Of a stretch of DNA of 20,115 nt, positions 13,342-20,115 are shown one piece after another. Both the position numbers and the translations under genes were made by a program. The stretch is from an uncultured Clostridia bacterium. GTDB lineage: Bacteria > Bacillota > Clostridia > TANB77 > CAG-508. Location: the NCBI GenBank assembly GCA_947624405.1, contig CANQKB010000014.1, forward strand, positions 1 through 20,115. The letters are read 5' to 3'. Position 1 is the first letter of the stretch. Every line of letters starts with the position of its first letter. The notes beneath the pieces were generated by a model. That model searched no databases. It saw only the letters and a program-made list of their open reading frames with translations, and was not told where the DNA came from.

Positions 13342-14070
13342 TTATTTATTATACATCTTCATTATTTCATTTGAATATTCTCCATTTTCATTATAAATAT
13401 ATAATGGTTCTCTCACTTTTAAATATTTATTAGCATACTTGGTAGCTTTAACTAAAACTAATTTAGGTTTGCTATTGGGTTTAGAATAAACAATTCTTAA
13501 CACTTTTGGTTCTAATCTGTATTTTCTTGAATATTCAAATATATCTATCAACCTTTCTGGTCTGTTTACCATATACAATGATCCTAAATCTTTTAAAGCT
13601 TTACTTGCAATATTTATAAAATCTTCTAAATTTCCTAATATTTCATGTCTAGCAATTATTTTTGACTCTGCTTCGTTTTTTAAACCGGTTCCCATTTCTT
13701 TATATGGTGGATTAGTAATAACAGCATCATATTTATTTTTTTCATCAAATTCTTTAATATTAATATTCATAACTTTACAACGATTTTGCAAACCATTAAA
13801 TACAATATTTTTATTTGCTAGTTCTGCAATTTTTTTCTGTACTTCAATTCCTGTTATTTTTGACTTACTTACTTTAGCAGACATTAATAATTCTAAAATT
13901 CCATTTCCTGCTCCCAAATCCAAAATATTACTGCCATTTTTTATTTCTTTTGCAAAATCAGCAAGCAATACACTATCAACTCCAAAACAGAAAAAATTTT
14001 TATTTTGAATTATTTTTAAATTATTTAATTCTAAATCATCTATTCTTTCATTCTCATTTAACTTCATCAT
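13342..14070 (-). CDS. tRNA1(Val) (adenine37-N6)-methyltransferase-like, TrmN6/YfiC/YabB family
   Basis: 242 aa. The SAM-binding motif ILDLGAGNGILELLMS (residues 49-64) and the N6-adenine methylase motif NPPY (120-123) are both clear; FFCFGVDSVLLADFA before motif I is typical of the TrmN6/YabB group. Expected to act on a tRNA adenine; the exact substrate in this organism is unknown. Weak AAGG site seven nt before ATG-ATG, so translation may start at either Met. It lies 56 nt upstream of the rsmI start with the rsmI leader in between, so co-transcription is likely. Confidence 0.88.
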   Translation of the reverse strand: MMKLNENERIDDLELNNLKIIQNKNFFCFGVDSVLLADFAKEIKNGSNILDLGAGNGILELLMSAKVSKSKITGIEVQKKIAELANKNIVFNGLQNRCKVMNINIKEFDEKNKYDAVITNPPYKEMGTGLKNEAESKIIARHEILGNLEDFINIASKALKDLGSLYMVNRPERLIDIFEYSRKYRLEPKVLRIVYSKPNSKPKLVLVKATKYANKYLKVREPLYIYNENGEYSNEIMKMYNK

Positions 14071-14137
14071 TTTGTAACCTTTTTAAAATTTTTTCATAAT
14101 ATATTATACAACAATTTTTTTATTTTGGGGAGGTATT

Positions 14138-14302
14138 ATGCAAAATAATTTATTTTTTTCAAATAAAAAGCAACCTAATAAAAAAAATAGTATCAAAAAA
14201 ATGAAAGAAAATACTCTTTCCTCTTTAAATGAAGTTGAGCATTTTCTTTGGAATTACAAACAATTTATAAAATATGTAAAATTATATAAATGGTTTAAAT
14301 AA
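14138..14302 (+). CDS. Small basic 54-aa protein, unrecognised
   Basis: 54 aa with many Lys and Asn. Strong GGGGAGG lies four nt before the ATG. The N-terminal half is polar and basic (SNKKQPNKKNSIKKMKE); the C-terminal half, SLNEVEHFLWNYKQFIKYVK, is amphipathic and aromatic, ending LYKWFK. Its stop directly abuts the stop of the converging gerM-domain gene. An AT-rich -10-like sequence (TATTAT) lies about 35 nt upstream. No family recognised. Confidence 0.6.
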   Translation: MQNNLFFSNKKQPNKKNSIKKMKENTLSSLNEVEHFLWNYKQFIKYVKLYKWFK

Positions 14303-14860
14303 TTAACTAAATCTAGTAAGTAAAGAATCAAGAATATTGCCATTTTCATCAAAAAATTGTTTTTCTTCATTATCAACTAAAATTTTAACAAATTTCACTT
14401 CATTAAGCTCTGTTAAAGTATTTACTATTGCATAAACACTTAATGTTATTTTACTATTGTCATTCTGCTGATTTTCTATAAACTCCTTTGATAAATCTAT
14501 TGTTGCAACATTTCCTTCAAGTACTGCATCATTGACTTTAACTCCTTCTGGTAATGCACTTTTTAATTTCTCATTTCTTGGAATTGCTAAAAGTTCTTGA
14601 ACTAATGTTTTATATGGATTTTCTAATAAATCTTTTGCATCAATTACTCTTGCTTCAGGCATCAATGTATTTGTTTCAGTGTTTACATAATATAAGGTAA
14701 TCATTGTTTGCCTTTCTTCTTCTTCTGTTATCTCTTCAAATGGAGTTATTTCTGAAACCTCTTCCTCTTTATCCTTTTTAAAGACACTTAAAAAAGTAAG
14801 TATTATCATTATACACAATATTACTCCAATTAAAATTAATAAAATTCTTTCCTTTTTCAT
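14303..14860 (-). CDS. GerM-domain (sporulation/germination) membrane-anchored protein
   Basis: 185 aa. One N-terminal membrane anchor (about residues 5-26), a short acidic linker, and a GerMN domain (about 52-170): MITLYYVNTETNTLMPEARV, KTLVQELLAIPRNEKLKSAL, VATIDLSKEFI, SVYAIVNTLTELNEV and VKILVDN are the family's usual blocks. GerM proteins act in spore envelope assembly and germination on the outer face of the membrane. A single GerMN domain is present, versus two in Bacillus GerM. AAAGGA lies 10-11 nt before the ATG. Confidence 0.85.
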   Translation of the reverse strand: MKKERILLILIGVILCIMIILTFLSVFKKDKEEEVSEITPFEEITEEEERQTMITLYYVNTETNTLMPEARVIDAKDLLENPYKTLVQELLAIPRNEKLKSALPEGVKVNDAVLEGNVATIDLSKEFIENQQNDNSKITLSVYAIVNTLTELNEVKFVKILVDNEEKQFFDENGNILDSLLTRFS

Positions 14861-15019
14861 ATTTTTCTCATTCCTTTCAAGAAATTATATTTTATATTTG
14901 GACAAATTATGAATAAATAAAAAAAATTTTTAATGTACATTTTTATACTAGAACATTATTTTTGTATATGTTCTTTATTTCATGTTTTTCCGTAAAGAAT
15001 ATTGCTTTTATTCTAATTT

Positions 15020-15054
15020 TTGACATTGACAAATTTGCTTTTTGTGTATAAAAT
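15020..15054 (+). promoter_or_regulatory. Promoter of the activase gene
   Basis: Two overlapping TTGACA copies (15020-15025 and 15026-15031); the second is followed by a 17-nt spacer and TAAAAT (15049-15054), about 50 nt before the start codon. Confidence 0.65.
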
Positions 15055-15103
15055 TATATATGCAACAATAGAATTAAACAAAATATATAAAGGAGAAACT
15101 GAT

Positions 15104-18100
15104 ATGGGAAATGAGAAATTATTACATGTTGGACTCGACGTTGGTTCAACTACAGTAAAAATAATTGTAATGAATGATAATTTAGATACAATACATACCT
15201 CTTATAAAAGGCATTTTTCTGATACTAAAAATACTGTTTGCAACGTTTTAGAGGAACTTGTCCAAAACTATCCAAATAATGAGTTTACAATAGCACTAAC
15301 TGGTTCTGGAGCAATGTCTGCTGCCAATTTTTTGGATTTGCCATTTATTCAAGAAGTCGTATCATGCAAAAGAGCTGTTGAAAAGTATATTCCTCAAACA
15401 GATGTAGTAATTGAACTTGGGGGTGAGGATGCTAAAATAATATATTTTGATAAATTTGTAGAACAACGTATGAATGGTACATGTGCCGGAGGAACTGGTG
15501 CTTTCTTAGATCAAATGGCAAGCCTATTACATACTGATACAGCTGGTCTTAATGAACTTGCGAAAAACTATAAAACAATATATCCTATTGCTTCACGCTG
15601 TGGAGTTTTTGCCAAAACAGATGTACAACCCCTTATAAATGAAGGAGCAGAAAAAGCAGACATAGCTGTTTCTATATTTCAAGCCGTTGTTAATCAAACA
15701 ATAAGTGGACTTGCATGTGGTAGACCCATTCGTGGAAATATAGCCTTTCTAGGCGGTCCTTTAAATTATTTATCAGAACTTCGAAAAAGATTTGTAGAAA
15801 CATTAAATTTAACACCTGAGCAAGCAATCACACCTTCTAATGCTCATCTTTTAGTTGCAAAAGGTGCTGCTCTAGATTCTTTAAATAGGAATCCAATTTC
15901 TGTTCAAAAATTAAAAAGTAAAATTGGCGTTCTTAGAAACTCTAAAGATACAACTTCGAAGCCTCTTGCTCCATTATTTTCAATAGATGCAGAATACGAG
16001 GCTTTTAAAGAAAGACATTCTAGAGCCAAAGTTAAAAAAGGCTCTTTGGAAAATTTTTCTGGTGATTGCTTTATAGGAATAGATGTAGGTTCAACAACTA
16101 CAAAGCTTGCAATTATTGATAATAAGGGAAGACTATTACATTCAATATATAGAAGTAATGAAGGAGATCCTTTAAAGTCTGTTATTGATATGCTAAAAGA
16201 AGTCTATGAAATAATGCCAAAAACAGCTAAAATACGCTATTCAGGTGTTACAGGATATGGAGAAAAGTTAGTTCAAACAGCTTTAAATGTGGATTTAGGT
16301 GAAATTGAAACTATAGCACATTACAGAGCAGCATCTGAATTTATGCCTAATGTTACAAGCATAGTAGATATCGGTGGTCAGGATATGAAATATATAAAAT
16401 TAAAAAATTCTTCAATTGATAATATTATGCTTAATGAAGCCTGTTCTTCTGGTTGTGGTTCATTTATTGAAACATTTGCAAAAAGTCTAAATTTATCAAT
16501 AGAAGAATTTGTAGAAAGTGCATTAACATCAAGAACCCCTGTAGATTTAGGATCAAGATGTACAGTATTTATGAATTCAAAAATAAAACAAGCACAAAAA
16601 GAAGGGTATTCTGTTGGAGATATATCCGCTGGACTTTCTATTTCCGTAATAAAAAATGCAATTCAAAAGGTTATGAAAATAAGAGATCCAGAAACTCTAG
16701 GAGATCATATTGTCGTTCAAGGTGGTACATTTTACAATGATGCTGTTTTACGTAGTTTTGAATTAATTGTAGGAAAAGAAGTTGTAAGACCAGACATTGC
16801 TGGACTTATGGGGGCTTATGGAGTTGCATTACTAAGTAAAGAACAATACGAAGCAAATTTAGATATGGAATATATTTCACATATTGCAACAATAGAAGAT
16901 ATTAATAAATTAGAAATAAAGGTTACTCATACGAGATGCCAAGGTTGTGAAAATCACTGTGGACTTACTATTAATAAATTTAGTAATGGTAAAGTACATG
17001 TTTCTGGTAATCGTTGTGAACGTGGAGCAGGTCAAATTACTGGTAATTTAGATTTACCAAATTTAGTAAAATATAAAAATGAAAGAATATTTGGTTATAC
17101 TCCTCTTGATGAAAAGGAAGCTACTCGTGGAACTATCGGTATTCCAAGAGTTCTAAATATGTATGAAGATTACCCATTCTGGTTTACATTCTTTACTAAA
17201 CTAGGATTTAGAGTAATAATTTCTGAAAAAAGTACAAGATCTACATACGAAAAAGGAATAGAATCAATGCCATCAGAATCAGTATGTTATCCAGCAAAGC
17301 TTTCTCATGGACATATTATGAGTTTAATTAGCATGGGCATAAAAACAATATTTTATCCATGTCTTCCTTATTCAAGAAAAGAATACGAAGAGTCAGATAA
17401 TAAATACAATTGTCCAATAGTAATTTCATATTCAGAAGTTATAAAAAATAATATAGAAGAAATTAAGGATATAAAATTTTTAAATCCTTTCCTATCTTTC
17501 AATAGCAAAAATTTAGTAAAAACAATAATGAATTTAGACGAATTTGCTGAATATAATTTTACAAAAAAGGAATTAGAAGAAGCTGCAAAATCAGCAGAAG
17601 AAGAATATCAAAAATGTAAACAAGATATTCGTGATGAAGCAAAACGCGCATTAAAATATATGGACGAAAATAACTTAAAAGGAATCGTACTTGATGGTCG
17701 ACCTTATCATATTGACCAAGAAATTAATCATGGAATAGATACATTAATTACAGGACTTGGTCTTTGTGTTTTAACAGAAGATTCAGTTGCAAAAGACGTA
17801 CAAGTAAAACGTCCTTTAAGAGTTGTTGATCAATGGGTATTCCATAGTAGACTTTATGCAGCTGCAGACTTTGTTGGTCATCATGATAATCTAGAATTAG
17901 TACAGCTTAATTCTTTTGGATGTGGCGTTGATGCAGTAACTACAGATCAAGTTGAAGAAATTTTATCTAGTTATGATAAAATGTACACACTAATAAAAAT
18001 TGATGAAGTAAATAATTTAGGAGCTGTAAGAATACGTATTAGATCACTTCTTGCAAGTATAAATAAAAGATTAGAAAAGAAAAAAGAATGTATAGAACCT

Positions 18101-19432
18101 GCTGAAAATAAAGGTAATTACGGTATTTATAAAATACCATTTACTAAGGAAATGAGAAAAGATTATACAATCCTTGTTCCTCAAATGGCACCAATACATT
18201 TCGAGCTTTTGTCCGTAGCCCTAAGGTCTTGTGGTTATAATGTAGAACTCTTAAATACGTGTACCCCTAAGACTGTAGAAACTGGTTTAAAATATGTAAA
18301 TAATGATGCATGTTATCCTTCTATTTTAACAACTGGTCAAATGATTGAAGCACTACAATCTGGAAAATATGATGTAAATAAAACTGCACTCATAATGTCT
18401 CAAACTGGAGGTGGCTGTAGAGCTACAAATTATATAGGATTTATTAGAAAAGCATTAAAAGATGCAGGATTTTCACAAGTTCCAGTTATTAGTTTTAACA
18501 TTGTGGGAATGGAAAAAAATCCAGGATTTAAGCTAACGATTCCATTAATGGAAAAACTATTAAAAGGTGTAGTTTATGGTGATTTACTTCAAAAGTTATT
18601 ATTAAAAAATAGAGCATATGAAAAAAACAAAGGTGAAACTCAAAAAATATATGATAAGTGGATGGAAAAATGCAAAAATTTAGTCAACAATTGTAATTCA
18701 AAACAATTTAAACAAAGCATTTATGATATAGTTGATGATTTTGAGAAAATAGAACTAAATACTGAAATAAAAAAACCAAAAGTCGGTATCGTTGGTGAAA
18801 TATTAATAAAATATCATCCTTTTGGAAATAACTTTGTAATTAATGTTTTAGAAAATGAAGGCGCAGAAGTAGTAATGCCTGATTTTATGGGATTTATCAA
18901 GTTTATGGCAACACATAAAATCACATTTAATACTTTGCTTAATACTGATAAAACAAAAGCAAAAATATTTAAATTAGCAATAAAACTAATAGATATTTTT
19001 GAAAAAGATGTAAAACTAGCATTAAGTAACTCTACAAAAAAATATTTAATGCCTTGCGATATCTGGCATCTAGAAGATAAAGTACAAGATATTTTATCAA
19101 TAGGAAATCAAACTGGTGAAGGTTGGTTTTTAACAGCAGAAATGATTGAATATATAGAAAATGATATTCCAAATATTGTTTGTGTACAACCATTTGCATG
19201 CTTACCAAATCATGTTGTCGGAAAAGGTGTTATAAAAACTATTCGTTCAAAATATCCTAATGCTAATATTAGTCCTGTTGACTATGATCCTGGTGCAAGT
19301 GAAGCTAATCAAACAAATAGATTAAAATTATTAATGACAGTTGCCAAAGATAATTTAACAAAGGAAAAGGAAGAAGAAAAAATAAATAGCGAACCAATTG
19401 ATATAAAATCAAAAGAGGTTATATTAAAATAA
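15104..19432 (+). CDS. Giant 2-hydroxyacyl-CoA dehydratase activase (two BadF/BcrA-type ATPase domains plus DUF2229 and HGD-D-like parts)
   Basis: 1442 aa. Two ASKHA ATPase domains: the first begins GLDVGSTTVK (residues 10-19) and has GTCAGGTGAFLDQMA; the second begins GIDVGSTTTKL (about 325) and has EACSSGCGSFIETFA. The Cys in each would hold the [4Fe-4S] cluster known from HgdC-type activators. A cysteine cluster, TRCQGCENHCG and NRCERG (about 610-640), and the DUF2229 block PRVLNMYEDYPFWFTFF (about 681) follow, then a C-terminal region like the dehydratase D component (CCRATNYIG-type GGGCRATNYIG, YPSILTTGQMIEAL). The known family is long and fused, and its substrate is mostly unknown. ATP-driven electron transfer to a radical dehydratase is the family's chemistry. 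ATG at 15104 follows AAAGGAG by eight nt; a longer upstream reading has no ribosome site. All seven CGG trinucleotides are out of frame. Confidence 0.9.
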   Translation: MGNEKLLHVGLDVGSTTVKIIVMNDNLDTIHTSYKRHFSDTKNTVCNVLEELVQNYPNNEFTIALTGSGAMSAANFLDLPFIQEVVSCKRAVEKYIPQTDVVIELGGEDAKIIYFDKFVEQRMNGTCAGGTGAFLDQMASLLHTDTAGLNELAKNYKTIYPIASRCGVFAKTDVQPLINEGAEKADIAVSIFQAVVNQTISGLACGRPIRGNIAFLGGPLNYLSELRKRFVETLNLTPEQAITPSNAHLLVAKGAALDSLNRNPISVQKLKSKIGVLRNSKDTTSKPLAPLFSIDAEYEAFKERHSRAKVKKGSLENFSGDCFIGIDVGSTTTKLAIIDNKGRLLHSIYRSNEGDPLKSVIDMLKEVYEIMPKTAKIRYSGVTGYGEKLVQTALNVDLGEIETIAHYRAASEFMPNVTSIVDIGGQDMKYIKLKNSSIDNIMLNEACSSGCGSFIETFAKSLNLSIEEFVESALTSRTPVDLGSRCTVFMNSKIKQAQKEGYSVGDISAGLSISVIKNAIQKVMKIRDPETLGDHIVVQGGTFYNDAVLRSFELIVGKEVVRPDIAGLMGAYGVALLSKEQYEANLDMEYISHIATIEDINKLEIKVTHTRCQGCENHCGLTINKFSNGKVHVSGNRCERGAGQITGNLDLPNLVKYKNERIFGYTPLDEKEATRGTIGIPRVLNMYEDYPFWFTFFTKLGFRVIISEKSTRSTYEKGIESMPSESVCYPAKLSHGHIMSLISMGIKTIFYPCLPYSRKEYEESDNKYNCPIVISYSEVIKNNIEEIKDIKFLNPFLSFNSKNLVKTIMNLDEFAEYNFTKKELEEAAKSAEEEYQKCKQDIRDEAKRALKYMDENNLKGIVLDGRPYHIDQEINHGIDTLITGLGLCVLTEDSVAKDVQVKRPLRVVDQWVFHSRLYAAADFVGHHDNLELVQLNSFGCGVDAVTTDQVEEILSSYDKMYTLIKIDEVNNLGAVRIRIRSLLASINKRLEKKKECIEPAENKGNYGIYKIPFTKEMRKDYTILVPQMAPIHFELLSVALRSCGYNVELLNTCTPKTVETGLKYVNNDACYPSILTTGQMIEALQSGKYDVNKTALIMSQTGGGCRATNYIGFIRKALKDAGFSQVPVISFNIVGMEKNPGFKLTIPLMEKLLKGVVYGDLLQKLLLKNRAYEKNKGETQKIYDKWMEKCKNLVNNCNSKQFKQSIYDIVDDFEKIELNTEIKKPKVGIVGEILIKYHPFGNNFVINVLENEGAEVVMPDFMGFIKFMATHKITFNTLLNTDKTKAKIFKLAIKLIDIFEKDVKLALSNSTKKYLMPCDIWHLEDKVQDILSIGNQTGEGWFLTAEMIEYIENDIPNIVCVQPFACLPNHVVGKGVIKTIRSKYPNANISPVDYDPGASEANQTNRLKLLMTVAKDNLTKEKEEEKINSEPIDIKSKEVILK

Positions 19433-19526
19433 TTATTATAAATATTTTGCAATATTTTTATATACTAAAAACTTTTTCTAATTCAATTTTTGTAATAAGT
19501 ATAAAATACAAAAATACATAATGCAT

Positions 19527-19574
19527 AAAAAAATAAATTCGTTTAAATTCCATTTTAAGCGAATTTATTTTTTT
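19527..19574 (+). terminator. Terminator of the activase gene
   Basis: A stem of about 21 bp (19527-19547 with 19554-19574, one G-T wobble, core AAATTCG/CGAATTT) with an A run before and a T run within the right arm, about 95 nt after the activase stop. Confidence 0.85.
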
Positions 19575-20115
19575 CAACATATAAAATTATATCTAAATTT
19601 TATAAAAATTTTTATTTACTCTTCTTTTTTATTTTGCCATTTTTATAACATTTTTATTTTCATTAATTTTTATTTATATAATCTAATAATATCACTAAAT
19701 ATAACATTAAAGCGATTTTTACATTTTTTTTATAGAATTTATATTTTCTATTTTTATAAAAAATAGAAGTAACTTTTATTATTTTTCTACATTTAAAAAA
19801 ATATTTAATCATAAATTTTAATTCATAAAATTTTCATATTTTTAATTTTTTACTTTTTTGGTTTTGAAAATTTTTATTAAAATTTTTTACTTATACATTT
19901 TTAATTTTTATTATTTATTTTTTTCTTTCTAAAAAATTTTAGGTATATTTTTTTTCGATTTAATTTTTGCATTTTTATTTTTCTATTTTTTTATTCCTCA
20001 AAAATTTTTATTATTTTTTATTTTATAAATTTTTAATCTTTATTATTTATTTTTTTCTTTCTAAAAAATTTTAGGTATATTTTTTTTCGATTTAATTTTT
20101 GCATTTTTATTTTTC
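19575..20115. other. Very T-rich gene-free DNA
   Basis: About 540 nt dominated by T and A runs on the plus strand, with almost no G or C. I see no gene with a ribosome site. The strong T over A bias of one strand is notable. It contains a direct repeat. Confidence 0.6.
19899..20115 (+). repeat. Direct repeat with 132-bp period, second copy cut by the window edge
   Basis: Positions 19899-19983 recur at 20031-20115 with one difference near the beginning (T versus C). The shared core includes CTAAAAAATTTTAGG, itself a palindrome, and TTTCGATTTAATTTTTGC. The copy continues to the last base, so more units may follow. Confidence 0.85.

Noticed and set aside
19521..19766. 81-codon ORF after the activase
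   Set aside because: Starts inside the terminator hairpin and encodes low-complexity Phe/Ile/Tyr from T-rich DNA.
1..20115. Stop-codon (TGA) reassignment as the reason for broken genes
   Set aside because: Reading through the stops does not restore family similarity; changing frame at CGG does.

Overview
The window comes from a very AT-rich, spore-forming, probably anaerobic member of the Firmicutes (Clostridia-like). The evidence is spmA/spmB, a GerM-domain protein, Spo0A-type boxes, the yabB-rsmI-abrB gene set known from Bacillus, and a giant 2-hydroxyacyl-CoA dehydratase activase typical of amino-acid-fermenting anaerobes.

Layout. Positions 1-3440 are the end of an integrative conjugative element, transcribed leftwards: a replication-type HTH protein with intragenic 24-bp repeats, a small membrane protein, a VirB2/TrbC-like pilin, PrgI, an anchored protein of unknown function, and the N-terminal part of a VirB4 ATPase cut by the window edge. 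The element ends in a 3' fragment of a tRNA-Thr(TGT) gene, the expected scar of integration into a tRNA 3' end. Positions 3517-6584 hold chromosomal genes: an SDR reductase, DUF4870, a starch-binding-type module protein, an XRE/S24 regulator and TspO. Positions 6656-9822 are an unrecognised two-gene operon. spmA-spmB follow. A 915-nt gene-free stretch (11134-12048) carries a strong promoter with three phased Spo0A boxes, a candidate sRNA with a C-rich loop and its terminator, and a long rod-shaped foldback; abrB lies downstream with its own Spo0A-like boxes. rsmI, a TrmN6-like methylase, a 54-aa ORF, a GerM protein and the 1442-aa activase follow. The window ends in extremely T-rich DNA with a 132-bp-period direct repeat.

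Main discovery candidate. Four genes (VirB4-like, VirB2-like, SDR, spmB) appear frameshifted at five internal places, and a sixth case lies at the window edge in the VirB4 Walker A motif. Every break has the same form: one extra C directly before a GGN glycine codon, so that an in-frame CGG appears where a +1 shift is needed to read the conserved Gly. In about 5,580 codons read here, I find no other in-frame CGG; all other CGG/CCG trinucleotides in genes are out of frame. This fits +1 recoding at an unassigned CGG codon (CGGN read as Gly), used by host and mobile-element genes alike. Indel error or gene decay is a less good explanation, because neither would know the reading frame. The parallel I know is the +1 reading of AGGY as Gly in Perkinsus mitochondrial cox1; I know of no description of a CGG version in bacteria, but could not search.

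A second unusual pattern is shared by rsmI and the 799-aa gene: a Shine-Dalgarno sequence separated from the start codon by a stable hairpin, with exactly 7 nt between hairpin and ATG.
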